DNA of 62,988 nucleotides. Source: CAZGSN01 sp964371655 (GTDB lineage: Bacteria; Desulfobacterota; Binatia; HRBIN30). Made by a program: the position numbers and the translations under genes. Positions within the stretch are counted from its first letter, which is position 1; each line of letters begins with the position of its first letter. The stretch spans positions 1 through 62,988 of the forward strand of contig CAYJOD010000029.1 of assembly GCA_964371655.1 (NCBI GenBank). Direction: 5' to 3'. Shown here piece after piece: positions 33,154 to 42,376 of the stretch. Under the pieces are notes generated by a model. The model saw only the letters and a list, made by a program, of their open reading frames with translations. It was not told the DNA's origin and made no database searches.

Positions 33154-35943
33154 TCAGCTCGGGTTGAGCAGCGCGGCTTCGGCGTCCTCAAGTTCCTCGC
33201 GGCGGCGGCCGTAGGCGAGGTCTTCGATGAGGCGGCGGGCTTGGTCGAGGGCGGTGCGGTCGCGGAAGAGGCGGGCGCGGTGGAGGTGGACGTCGGCGAG
33301 ATACAGCGGCATCGGGCCGCGCTCGGCGATGAGCTGCGCCTCGTCCAAGTAGCGCCGCGCCTCGTCCACCCGCCCCGCCACAGCCCCGGCGTGCAGGGCG
33401 GCGGTGAGGAGGGCTTTGGGGAGATGGTCGAGTGAGTTGGCTTGGCGGAGCTTGCCGAGGGCGGTTTCGACGGCGGCGCGGGTGGCCTCGATGACCGCGG
33501 GAGCGAAGGCGGCCCCAGCAGCTCTTTCCAGCAGCGCCCGGTAGAGCCCCGCCCGCGCGAGGGTGAGGTGGTCGAGCGCGATGTCGAGGAGGCTCGGGTG
33601 ATTTATGAAGATCTCCCGCCATGCTCTTTGAGACTCGTTTGCCCGTCGCTCGGCTTCGGCGCAGGAGGGGAGAGCTCGCCTGTCTAAGGGGTGGCGCTTA
33701 GAAGTGGCACCGCCGTCGACAATCCGCCGCCAAGCAGCGTGTTCCGCTGAGGCCAGAATCAAGTCAGCATACTGGAATCCGTACAAGGAGTGGAGCAGCG
33801 GCACCTGTGGCTGCTGCTCCGCTTGCATCCGTTCCGCCTCGGCGAACAGCGCCGCGGCCTTCGTCGGCTCCCCTCCCTGATGGAGCGCGTCGGCCGCCGT
33901 GGTGCAGTTGATCGTTTTCTGGGGCGCGTTCCCGCTACGGTCGGCAAACGCGATGGCGCGGCGTCCGTCAGCCATCGCCTCGTCCAAGCGTCCGAGCGTC
34001 ACCTCCAGTTCGCTAAGGTTGTTGACGCGAATCGCGGCTTGCTGCCAATCTTCCATTTGAGCGCACATTTTCTGCGAAACCCGCAACGGCTCGACAGCTT
34101 CGGGAAGGCGTCCGATGGCTTGCAGTCGGGAGGCGGCCTCATTCAGCAACCAGGCCTGGGCTGGCGCGATCAGATTCCGCGACAGCTGGGTCCACGGCTC
34201 GTCGAAAAAAGCGCCGACCGCCCCGAGGTCCGCACCGATGGCGCCGAGTTGCCTGGCGCTGTAGAAGCCGTCAAACCCGGTGCCACGCAAAATGCGGTCA
34301 CGGTAAACCTTGTCGCACGCCTCCTGCTGCCGCCCCGCCAGACAACCGTGGACGACCGCCTGATAGAGGGGCTGGAGTCCGGCCAAGGTGTCAGGCCGGC
34401 GCTCGGTGCTCTTGCACAAATAGTCGAACAGCCGCGAATGGGCGGCACGGAAGGCCTCGGGCTGCTGCTCGCGGAGTTGCTTCGCGAAGTACTCGCGGAC
34501 CAGGGGATGGGCGTCGATGGAGAATGATGAAGTGGTGGACGAAGCGGACTCGGACGCCGCGAGTCTGATCAGGTCGAGGGCTTCGAGGTCCTTGAGGGCT
34601 TTGTCCCATTGCCAGTTCTTCAGATTCACGATGTCGCCGGTGAGCCCAGGAATGGCGGGGGCGGCGCGCAGGGCGGCGAGGCAGGCGGCGCCGGCGGGGC
34701 GGTCGAAGAGGCCGGTCAGACGCAACACGGCGAGGTCGCGCTGGCGCTCGGGTCCGGCGGACTCCAACCATTTCTCGTAGGCGAGCAAGACCTTCATCGC
34801 GGTGCGCCCGGGGATCTCGCGGTCGGCCTCGTCGAGGTGGACTTCCTTGCGCCGGCGGATGTCGCCGCCGTGGGCGTCGGCGAGGAAGCGGCCCAGCAGT
34901 TGTAAGGTCAGGGCATGGCCGCCGGTATCGCGCCACGCCTCCTCCAGCTCCTCGTCGGTGCCGATGATCTGGAGATGGCGCAGCAGGGCGATGGCCGCGT
35001 CGCGGTGCAGCTTGTCGAGCTTCCTTTCCACGGCGGTGCCGCCGTCGCCGTGGAAGCTTTGCAGATTCGCCAGAGCCTCGCGGCTGGTGACGATGCAGAG
35101 GCCGGGGTTGTCCATCGCCAGTCCCTGGAGCAGGGCGGCGAGGGCCTCGTCCTTGAGCTCGCCGGCCTGGGGGCTGTTGGGCGGGTATTGCAGCGGCTCG
35201 ATGCCGTCGAGCACGAGCAGAGTGCGGTGCCGGCGCACCAAGCGGGCGAGGCGCTCGCCGCGCTCCCACGGGCTGCCGGCCTGGGGATCCGGATCGTCGA
35301 AGAAGGCGAGCGCCGTGGCGATGAAGAGGTCGGCGCTGGCTTGTGATTGCTCGCGCGCACCCTGGCTGTAGAAGGACCAGTCGAAATAGCGCTCCACCCC
35401 CGGCCACTGCCGCGCGGCCTTGCGCTGCGTGATCCAGTAGGCGACCACGGAGGTCTTCCCCGCTCCGCCCCAAGCGATGAGGGAATAGACATTGATCGTG
35501 GGAGAGCTCCAGACCGTGTCGACCTCGTCGAGCCATTCGTCGCGCCCAAAGAGCTGCCGCGGTGCGTGACGGAGGATGCGCGAGGCGGCGATCTTCACCC
35601 TGTCGCCGCGTCCCTGCCGCAGCTCGATGACATCGCGGCCATCGAAGCTGGCAGGAAGCTTACAATCGTCAATCCAAACCGGGATGACCTTCTTGCCGTG
35701 CGCGCGCGCGAACTGAACTTCGCGATCGACCCAAGTCGATGTGACCGACGCATGGGACAACACGACCACGAAAGCGTCGCAGCCGCGGATGCTCGCCTCG
35801 ATGCATTTCCAAAACTCCGCGTCGGGTTCGATGCTGTGGCCATCATTGAACACGTCCGTGTAGCCGAGGCTGCGCACGAGCTGCTCCAGCTCGGTGACGT
35901 AGCGGTCATCCGAGCTGCTGTGGCTGATGAAGGCACCGCTCAT
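33154..35943 (-). CDS. TIR-STAND NTPase-TPR protein (D)
   Basis: A 929-residue protein and the first gene of the operon. Residues 1-125 are a TIR domain: AFISHSSSDDRYVTELEQLVRSLGYTDVFND, DAFVVVLSHASVTSTWVDREVQFA and KVIPVWIDD. The Trp71-x3-Glu75 pair matches the catalytic glutamate position of NADase TIRs such as SARM1 and AbTIR, so it may be an active NADase. The NTPase follows, with Walker A AWGGAGKTS (157-165) and Walker B LLVLDGIEPLQ (Asp246). A winged-helix-like segment and TPRs form the C-terminus, closely matching genes A and C. No signal peptide. It lacks the in-frame repeat insertion. By analogy with TIR-STAND immune receptors, ligand sensing by the TPR part would oligomerise the NTPase and switch on the TIR. 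Confidence 0.9.
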   Translation of the reverse strand: MSGAFISHSSSDDRYVTELEQLVRSLGYTDVFNDGHSIEPDAEFWKCIEASIRGCDAFVVVLSHASVTSTWVDREVQFARAHGKKVIPVWIDDCKLPASFDGRDVIELRQGRGDRVKIAASRILRHAPRQLFGRDEWLDEVDTVWSSPTINVYSLIAWGGAGKTSVVAYWITQRKAARQWPGVERYFDWSFYSQGAREQSQASADLFIATALAFFDDPDPQAGSPWERGERLARLVRRHRTLLVLDGIEPLQYPPNSPQAGELKDEALAALLQGLAMDNPGLCIVTSREALANLQSFHGDGGTAVERKLDKLHRDAAIALLRHLQIIGTDEELEEAWRDTGGHALTLQLLGRFLADAHGGDIRRRKEVHLDEADREIPGRTAMKVLLAYEKWLESAGPERQRDLAVLRLTGLFDRPAGAACLAALRAAPAIPGLTGDIVNLKNWQWDKALKDLEALDLIRLAASESASSTTSSFSIDAHPLVREYFAKQLREQQPEAFRAAHSRLFDYLCKSTERRPDTLAGLQPLYQAVVHGCLAGRQQEACDKVYRDRILRGTGFDGFYSARQLGAIGADLGAVGAFFDEPWTQLSRNLIAPAQAWLLNEAASRLQAIGRLPEAVEPLRVSQKMCAQMEDWQQAAIRVNNLSELEVTLGRLDEAMADGRRAIAFADRSGNAPQKTINCTTAADALHQGGEPTKAAALFAEAERMQAEQQPQVPLLHSLYGFQYADLILASAEHAAWRRIVDGGATSKRHPLDRRALPSCAEAERRANESQRAWREIFINHPSLLDIALDHLTLARAGLYRALLERAAGAAFAPAVIEATRAAVETALGKLRQANSLDHLPKALLTAALHAGAVAGRVDEARRYLDEAQLIAERGPMPLYLADVHLHRARLFRDRTALDQARRLIEDLAYGRRREELEDAEAALLNPS

Positions 35944-36565
35944 CGGATCGCCGCAAATCTAGATTGGAGTTCCAGGTCTAGCCGCCCCCTAGCAGCGCCG
36001 TCTCTACGTCAGTCCCCCAGCAATGTCGAGGCGTGGCTTGGTACTCCTGTGGGTGAGCCGCGGCACAGGTCTCTCGCTTCGAATGGGCAGCGTGGGATGG
36101 ATCCACGGATCTGCTGGCAAGCCATGGCTGCCACGGCCTTCCTCGTTCGCCATTCGAGACTGTCGATAAATTCGAAATCGTGCTTCGAGACGGCCCCAGA
36201 AGAAGGGGCCTCAGCACGAACGGAAAAAAGATCAATGAAAGCAAGCCAGCTTCCGTCCGCTGAGGAGCCGCCCTCTTCTGGCGGCGTCTCGAAGGGCAGG
36301 TTCGGGAGAAGATTTGCTGTCTCATTCGGCTGCGGAGGACAAGCGGTGGCCGCGGCTACGTTCGCGTTCGACCAGCATTCACCGCCGGTCTCTGCGCACT
36401 CCGCGCCCTCGGCGGTGAGCCCTTCTCTCGCCGTTTCGACGTGACCTCCGTCACCTGGATCTCTGATGCTTGCCGTCCGCAACCTTCCGACCGTTCGGTA
36501 GACAAGATGGGTTGGGTCTGCGCGCGCGGCCCGGCCTAGAATCGTGCGGATCTGACAACTGGCGT
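35944..36565. repeat. Spacer upstream of the STAND operon with imperfect inverted repeat
   Basis: About 36186-36294 holds an imperfect inverted repeat: CTTCGAGACGGCCCCAGAAGAAGGGGC against GCCGCCCTCTTCTGGCGGCGTCTCGAAG. The operon promoter should lie in 35944-36150, but no convincing -35/-10 pair is visible. No gene. Confidence 0.55.
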
Positions 36566-36732
36566 GGATTTCTCACCGCAGAGACGCCGAGGCGCAGAGA
36601 AAGAGTTGGATGGTTGGGAGAAATAATGACTCTAACAAGATCGATCCCGTCACTCTCCTGTTTCGGAGGATGTGCAATTGATCTCTGAGTATCTTTTTCT
36701 CCGCGCCTCTGCGGTGAAGTCTTGGTGAGAAG
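36566..36732. repeat. CACCGCAGAGACGC element, copy 1
   Basis: A complete imperfect inverted repeat with ends TTTCTCACCGCAGAGACGCCGAGGCGCAGAG and CTCCGCGCCTCTGCGGTGAAG. Other copies are at 39556-39670 (left half only) and 44963-45138 (complete, opposite orientation). Confidence 0.75.
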
Positions 36733-36778
36733 AGCGGGCTAGCGCGCACGAGCGACGCAGCGCGACGCGAGGAGTGAC

Positions 36779-39553
36779 ATGAAACCAGTCAGCGGCGCAT
36801 GGGCGGATGTTTATCGGCAGAAGTGGACGTGGGACAGCGTCGCCTGGGGTAGCCACAACGTCGACTGCTACCCGAGCGGCTGCCCGCTGCATCTCTTCGT
36901 GAAGGACGGCAAGATCGTTCGCGAGGAACAAGCGGGCATCCTGCCGCAGATCGAGGCCGGCATCCCCGACATGAACCCGATGGGCTGCCAGAAGGGCGCG
37001 TGCTGGTCGCAGCTCCTCTCCGCTCCCGACCGCGTCACCCATCCGCTCAAGCGGGTTGGCGAGCGCGGCGAAGGGAAGTTCGAGCGGGTCTCGTGGGACG
37101 AGGCCCTCACCGACATCGCCGCCGCGATGCTCGACGCCATTGCCGACCAGGGGCCGGAGTCGATCATCGTGCCGATGACCCCCGAGATGGGTGCGGCACC
37201 GGCGCGTCTGTTCGCCAACTACCTGGGCACGACGACGACCGACGGTAGCGCCGAGTTTCACGACTTCAGCCCCGGCGTGCATCTAACCTTCGGCCTCTTC
37301 AACCCGGTGGCGTCGATGGATGATTGGTTCCTCGCCGACCTGACCCTCATCTGGCACGCCAACCCGGTCTACACCTACATCACCATGTACCACTACCTCG
37401 CCGAGTCGCGGTACAACGGCGGTGAGGTCGTCACCATCGCCCCCGACTACAGCCCGTCGGCGATCCACGCCGATTACCATCAACCGATCCGCATCGGCAC
37501 CGACGCGGCCCTGGCGTTGGCGATGTGCAAGGTGATCATCGACGCCGGGCTGTATAACAAGCAGTTCGTTCAGGAGCAGACCGACCTGTCGCTGTTGGTG
37601 CGCACAGATACCGGCCGCTTCCTGCGCGGCAGCGACGTCAGCGACGGCGATCGCGACGATCAATTCTTCTGGTGGGATACTCTCACCAACGTGCTCACGC
37701 CGGCGCCACGCCAGACCCTGGCCGCCACTGGAGTCGATCCCGCGCTCACCGGCTGCCATGCGGTGACGCTCAAGGATGGTGGCACGGTCGACGTCGAGCC
37801 GGTGTTCGCACGCCTGCTACGCCAGCTCGACGACTACACTCCGGAGAAGGCCGGTGCGATTTGTGAGATCCATCCGGACAACATCCGGGCGCTGGCGCGC
37901 AAGGTGGCGACACGCAAGACCAAGATCTTCATCGGCTGCAACTCGGGGAAGTCGTATCACGGCGATTTGATGGAGCGCGCCATGGTGCTGCTCCTCGCCC
38001 TCACCGGCAACTGGGGCAAGAAAGGCACCGGCCTGCGCTCGTGGGCGGTGATCGGTCTCGACGGCCAGGCGTTCATGAGCCGCAAAGGCGCGCCCGGACA
38101 GGCCGCCGCGCAGCGTTTCATCGCCGGCGTCACCCAGATGCGGCGCATGCTCGGTGCTGCCGATCCGACGATGACGGTGGAGATGATGCAGAACCGTGCC
38201 GCCGAGATGGCCGGCGAGCTCGGCGGCATGGGCCGCACCGTCTCCCCGACGTTTCTCTGGTACCACCAGTACGGCTACAAGGCGCGCTGGAACAACCCCG
38301 ACAACCACGACGCGGCGATGCCGCGCAGCTTCGACGCTTACCTCAACGAGGCTGTCGACAAGGGTTGGTGGCAAGGGAGTCTGCCGACACAGTATCAGAC
38401 GATGGTGCCGCGCGTGCTCATCGAGTCCGGCGGCAACCTGCTGCGGCGCCAACGCGGCGGGCAAACTCTGTTGCTCGAGCACCTGTGGCCGAAGCTGAAG
38501 ATGATGGTCTCGATCGACTGCCGCATCACCACCACCGGCATGTACTCCGACTACATCCTGCCGGCGGCGCAGCACGGCGAGAAGATCCAGAACAGCATGC
38601 CGTCGGTGCATCATCTGAACTTCGTCCTCGCCGATCGCGCCGTGGCGCCGCCGGATGAGGCGTTGTCGGATCACGAGATCGGCGTGCGCTTGCTGGAAAA
38701 GATCGAGGCGGCTGCGGCGGCGCGTGGCATGACCCAATTCACCGACTCGACTGGTACGACACGCAGCCTCGTCGGACTCGTCGCTGCGGCCACGCTCGGC
38801 GGCGCCGTGCGCGACGAGGAGACCCACTTCGACGAAGCCGTGCGCGACAACGTCGTGTACGGCGTGTTGCCGCAAGGCACCACCTTGGAAACCCTGCGCG
38901 ACAAGGGCGCGGTGCGCTTCTCGGGCTGGGGGATCGTCGGTCACGGCATCTCGCAAGCCTCGACGCTGCGGCCGGACGAAGTTCACAATCCGTTGCGTTG
39001 GCACACCGAGGACAAGGTGCCGTACGACACGCTGGTGCGCCGCGCCCAGTTCTACATCGATCACGACTGGTTCCTCGAAGCCGGCGAGGCGCTGCCGGTG
39101 CACAAGGAGTCGCCCGGCCACGGCGGACCGCGACGGCGCTTCCAGATGACCAGCGGCCACAACCGCTGGAGCATCCATTCGATGAACATGCTGAGCGCGA
39201 CGCTGCTGAACACGCACCGCGGCGAGCCCTTCGTCTTCCTCAACGACGGCGACGCCCGCGACCTCGGGATCACCAATGGTGAGTCGGTGCGGCTGGTGAG
39301 CGACGTCGGCGCGATGCTCATCCAGGCCAAGCTCACGCCGGCGTGCCGGCCGGGTCAAGCGATTGTCTACAACGGCTTCGAGCCGTTCATGCACGAAGGC
39401 TGGCAAGGTCAGGCGGAGCTTGAACCCGGACAGATGAAGCCGCTCGGACTCGCCGCCGGCTACGGCCATCTCAAGTATCGCGTCTTTTCGTGGCAGCCGG
39501 TCCCCACCGATCGCGCCGTGCGCGTCGACGTGGAGAAGATTCAAGACAGCTAG
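36779..39553 (+). CDS. DMSO-reductase-family molybdopterin oxidoreductase, type II-like catalytic subunit
   Basis: A 924-residue molybdoenzyme. The N-terminal iron-sulfur region reads WGSHNVDCYPSGCPLHLFVKDGKIVREEQ, then MGCQKGACWSQ. A His at the first ligand position followed by cysteines is the pattern of NarG and type II DMSO reductases such as ethylbenzene and steroid C25 dehydrogenases. Later segments (HPLKRVGERGEGKFERVSWDEALTDIA, GNWGKKGTG, SIDCRITTTGMYSDYILP, TSGHNRWSIHSMN) support the cofactor-binding domains. No twin-arginine signal is visible. No iron-sulfur beta or heme gamma subunit gene is next to it. It probably transfers oxygen or hydroxyl groups to or from an organic substrate; substrate unknown. 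Confidence 0.88.
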   Translation: MKPVSGAWADVYRQKWTWDSVAWGSHNVDCYPSGCPLHLFVKDGKIVREEQAGILPQIEAGIPDMNPMGCQKGACWSQLLSAPDRVTHPLKRVGERGEGKFERVSWDEALTDIAAAMLDAIADQGPESIIVPMTPEMGAAPARLFANYLGTTTTDGSAEFHDFSPGVHLTFGLFNPVASMDDWFLADLTLIWHANPVYTYITMYHYLAESRYNGGEVVTIAPDYSPSAIHADYHQPIRIGTDAALALAMCKVIIDAGLYNKQFVQEQTDLSLLVRTDTGRFLRGSDVSDGDRDDQFFWWDTLTNVLTPAPRQTLAATGVDPALTGCHAVTLKDGGTVDVEPVFARLLRQLDDYTPEKAGAICEIHPDNIRALARKVATRKTKIFIGCNSGKSYHGDLMERAMVLLLALTGNWGKKGTGLRSWAVIGLDGQAFMSRKGAPGQAAAQRFIAGVTQMRRMLGAADPTMTVEMMQNRAAEMAGELGGMGRTVSPTFLWYHQYGYKARWNNPDNHDAAMPRSFDAYLNEAVDKGWWQGSLPTQYQTMVPRVLIESGGNLLRRQRGGQTLLLEHLWPKLKMMVSIDCRITTTGMYSDYILPAAQHGEKIQNSMPSVHHLNFVLADRAVAPPDEALSDHEIGVRLLEKIEAAAAARGMTQFTDSTGTTRSLVGLVAAATLGGAVRDEETHFDEAVRDNVVYGVLPQGTTLETLRDKGAVRFSGWGIVGHGISQASTLRPDEVHNPLRWHTEDKVPYDTLVRRAQFYIDHDWFLEAGEALPVHKESPGHGGPRRRFQMTSGHNRWSIHSMNMLSATLLNTHRGEPFVFLNDGDARDLGITNGESVRLVSDVGAMLIQAKLTPACRPGQAIVYNGFEPFMHEGWQGQAELEPGQMKPLGLAAGYGHLKYRVFSWQPVPTDRAVRVDVEKIQDS

Positions 39554-39555
39554 CC

Positions 39556-39670
39556 GGGATTTCTCACCGCAGAGACGCCGAGACGCAGAGAAGGCATTGG
39601 AAGGTTGGAAGAAATCATGATTCTGGCCGGGTCGATTCTGAGCACTCTGCTATTTCGGCGGATGTCCAAT
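39556..39670. repeat. CACCGCAGAGACGC element, copy 2 (left half)
   Basis: Begins GATTTCTCACCGCAGAGACGCCGAGACGCAG and continues with GGTTGGAAGAAATCATGATTCTGGCC; the complementary right arm is missing. Its interior is the reverse complement of the interior of copy 3 at 44963-45138. The remaining 216 bases up to 39886 show no gene. Confidence 0.7.
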
Positions 39671-39886
39671 CCTCCACGACTAAGCCGTCGATCTTGCCGA
39701 AGTCAGCAAGATTCCTCGTGAGGGGACGGCGACGTGGTTCTGAAGGATGCCCCTATTGCCGTCGCAATTCAGAATTCCTCGCGGGTCGACAAGAATTGGA
39801 ACGTTCGCCGTGCAAACCAAGAGCGAGTACCGCGCTGCGCCCCCGGGTGGTTGACTCGCCGCTACACTGATCGCAGGTTACCTCGC

Positions 39887-41596
39887 ATGCGACTGCTTAC
39901 GAACGGCACGATCCTGACTATGAGCGCTGCGCCAGCGCGCGCGGATGCGGTGGCGATTGACGGTGATCGCATCGTTGCGGTCGGCAGCGTGGATGCGGTT
40001 CGCGCCGCCGCGCCGCACGCCGAGGAACTCGATCTACAGGGCGGATGCGTCCTGCCCGGCTTCATCGACGCACACCATCACTTCAGTGAAGGCGCCTTGC
40101 TGACGTCGCGGCTCAATCTGCATTGGCCGGCGGTGGAGACGGTCGCGGATATTCTCGAGCGCGTACGTCAGGAGGCGCGCACCCTGGCAGCGGGCGAGTG
40201 GATCATCGGTGAGGGTTACGACGAGCGGCGCATCCGAGAGTCTCGCCCTCCGACTCGCGCCGAGCTCGACGCCGTCGCCCCGAATCATCCGGTCCTGCTG
40301 GTCCAGTTCTCGTACCACGAGCTGGTGGTGAATACCTGCGCCCATCGTGTGCTGGGGGTCGGCCTCAACCGTCGCGATCCGTCCGGTGGCGAAATCGAGC
40401 GCGGCGCCGACGGGCAACCGACCGGACGCATGATCGAGAATGCCGGCGCGCCGTTTTATATGGGCGCGGTCCAAGCTCTCATCGAGCGCGATCGCGCCGG
40501 ATACTTCGCCTGTCTCGAACGCTACCAGCGGCGATTGTTTGCGGCGGGGCTGACGCGCGTCTTCGACCCCGCTGTCTCGCCGCTGATGGAAAGCACCCTG
40601 GGCGCGGCCGCCGCCCAAGGGGTGTTGCGCATACCAGTGCTGATGATGCCGTCGAGCGCCGACGGTATGTTCATGCCGCCGCGCGACCGTCTCGACGGCG
40701 CGCGCAGCGGCGCTGGCACCGATCCGTTGCGCACTGGCCCGCTCAAGATGTTCATGGACGGCGGCGTGCGCTGCGCCATACGAATGGGTTTCGGCACGGC
40801 GCTGAGCGCCGGCGTCGCGACTCTGCGGCGAGCGCTGCGCCGGGGTTCTCTTGATCCGCTGCGTTCGGCGCGTCAGATGCCGATGCGGATCGACCTCGCC
40901 GGGAGGTGCATTCGTAGTGGCATCTTGTTCTACAGCGAAACCGAGGCGCGCGATCTGGTGAGCGCCGCCGTCGAGCACGGCATGTCGATCGCCGTTCATG
41001 CCGAAGGCAACGTCGCCATCGATCGCAGCCTGCGCGTGTTGCCGCGCAGTCGTGCCGATCGTGCACCCGGGGTGGGTCCGAACCGGATCGAGCACTTCTT
41101 TCTGCCGGATCCCGACGCGATTCAGCGCGCCGCCGATCTGCAGCTGGCGATCGCCACGCAGCCGACGATTTCCGAGTGGATCGGTGAGCAGCTGCTCGAC
41201 ACGGGTATCATCGGCCGCCGGCTCTTCATGCCGCTGCGCGCGCTGTTCGATGCCGGTCTCACCGTCGCCGGCAGCAGCGACGCGCCGGTGGTCAGCTTCG
41301 ATCCGTTGCGCGGCATTCGTTGTGCGGTCGAACGCAAGACCATCAACGGCGAAGGGCTCGGCGACGGGCAGGAGATCAGTGTTCGCGAAGCCCTCGAGAT
41401 GTACACGATCCACGCCGCACGCTCCGGCGGCCTGGAGCACGAAGTCGGTAGCATCAGACCCGGCAAGCGCGCCGACCTGGTGGTGCTCAGCCACGATCCA
41501 ACGCAGCTACGACCGAGCCAGCTCGACCAGCTAACCGTACGGCGCACGATCGGCGGCGGTGTCGATGTGTTCGTCGCCGACCGCGATCCAGGCTAA
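39887..41596 (+). CDS. YtcJ-like amidohydrolase family protein
   Basis: A 569-residue metal-dependent hydrolase. The amidohydrolase opening NGTILTMSAAPARADAVAIDGDRIVAVG and the metal motif PGFIDAHHHF (residues 56-65) are clear. Later ligands appear in MFMDGGVRC, IAVHAEGNVAIDRSL, NRIEHFFLPDPDAI and AGSSDAPVVSFDPLRGI, and the end motif SIRPGKRADLVVL closes the composite domain. YtcJ-type enzymes hydrolyse cyclic or amide C-N bonds of unknown substrates. ATG 39887 was chosen over upstream starts because the family begins at this strand. Confidence 0.9.
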   Translation: MRLLTNGTILTMSAAPARADAVAIDGDRIVAVGSVDAVRAAAPHAEELDLQGGCVLPGFIDAHHHFSEGALLTSRLNLHWPAVETVADILERVRQEARTLAAGEWIIGEGYDERRIRESRPPTRAELDAVAPNHPVLLVQFSYHELVVNTCAHRVLGVGLNRRDPSGGEIERGADGQPTGRMIENAGAPFYMGAVQALIERDRAGYFACLERYQRRLFAAGLTRVFDPAVSPLMESTLGAAAAQGVLRIPVLMMPSSADGMFMPPRDRLDGARSGAGTDPLRTGPLKMFMDGGVRCAIRMGFGTALSAGVATLRRALRRGSLDPLRSARQMPMRIDLAGRCIRSGILFYSETEARDLVSAAVEHGMSIAVHAEGNVAIDRSLRVLPRSRADRAPGVGPNRIEHFFLPDPDAIQRAADLQLAIATQPTISEWIGEQLLDTGIIGRRLFMPLRALFDAGLTVAGSSDAPVVSFDPLRGIRCAVERKTINGEGLGDGQEISVREALEMYTIHAARSGGLEHEVGSIRPGKRADLVVLSHDPTQLRPSQLDQLTVRRTIGGGVDVFVADRDPG

Positions 41597-41985
41597 CCCG
41601 GGAAACCCGAGCGCGAGCTGACGCCCGCAACCCACGCGGGTCTTTGGAAGCACCCCCCTCGCCCGCATCACAGCGGGAGAGGAGACTCAGAGCTCGGTGG
41701 TGTGTCAGTCTGATTCCTGATCCACTGGTCATTCCGAGCATTCCACACTTCCGTGGCGAGGAATCTTCCGGGCTGCGCGACAATCGCGACGACCGGCCTG
41801 CACGAGATTCCTCGCTTCCGCTCGGAATGACATCGGTCCAAGAATCAAACTGATACACTACGCGTCCGCCGCAGGGCTCCGGAGTGCGGGCCCATCCCCG
41901 CCACCGCCTCGGTTTCCTCATCCTAACTCCCGCAAGTAATGCCCGGGAGCTGGCCTGGCCGTCGCAACTCGGAACTCTGCGCGTG
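41597..41985. repeat. Spacer with CTCTCCC and GTCATTCCGAG repeats
   Basis: About 41650-41684 is a CCCCCTCGCCCGC/GCGGGAGAGGAG hairpin. Positions 41728-41831 are copy 3 of the GTCATTCCGAG family with intact ends. About 41915-41957 is a decayed CCTCATCCTAACTCCCGC element. No gene. Confidence 0.7.
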
Positions 41986-42336
41986 TCAGCTTGCCGCCTC
42001 GCGGATCATCACCAACATCATCTTGAATCGCTCCACCGCTTTCACGGCGTGGGGTACGTTCGCGGGCATCAGGATCATCTCGTCCTTACCGAGACGATGA
42101 GGTACGCCGCCGATGATGATCTCGGCCACACCGTCCAGCACCTGGACGAGGGCGTCGAATGGCACTGTGTGCTCGCTGAGACCCTGGGCTTTGTCGAAGG
42201 CAAATATCGTCACTGTACCCGTCTTCTTCTTGACGATCTGCCGGCTCACGACCGCCCCCGGTTGGTAGGCCACCAACTCGAGAGCATTGCCGCCCGTGAA
42301 CGTGTCGGTTGTCGTTTCGTCTTTGGGGTTCGTCAT
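41986..42336 (-). CDS. Small single-domain cupin
   Basis: A 116-residue cupin from ATG 42336. Typical strands are GLSEHTVPFDALVQVLDGVAEIIIGGVPHRL and GDEM-like KDEMILMPANVPHAVKAVERFKMMLVMI. One conserved metal-binding His (SEHTVPFDA) and the second-motif His (VPHAV) are present, so it could bind a metal. Small cupins of this kind are often regulatory or detoxifying proteins of unknown substrate. A GAGGAAG ribosome site precedes the start. Confidence 0.85.
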   Translation of the reverse strand: MTNPKDETTTDTFTGGNALELVAYQPGAVVSRQIVKKKTGTVTIFAFDKAQGLSEHTVPFDALVQVLDGVAEIIIGGVPHRLGKDEMILMPANVPHAVKAVERFKMMLVMIREAAS

Positions 42337-42376
42337 CGGGTTGCTTCCTCTTTTCCCTGCAGTTTCGACGATACGA

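Noticed and set aside
25193..35943. Assignment of the STAND operon to Avs (AVAST) defence
   Set aside because: Avs proteins carry nuclease, protease or other known effectors and different sensor repeats; none of the present proteins shows these, and the SLOG-membrane partner is not part of Avs as I know it.
37817..39544. 575-codon minus-strand frame opposite the molybdoenzyme
   Set aside because: Composition is His/Arg/Val-rich shadow coding; the plus strand carries a well-supported enzyme.
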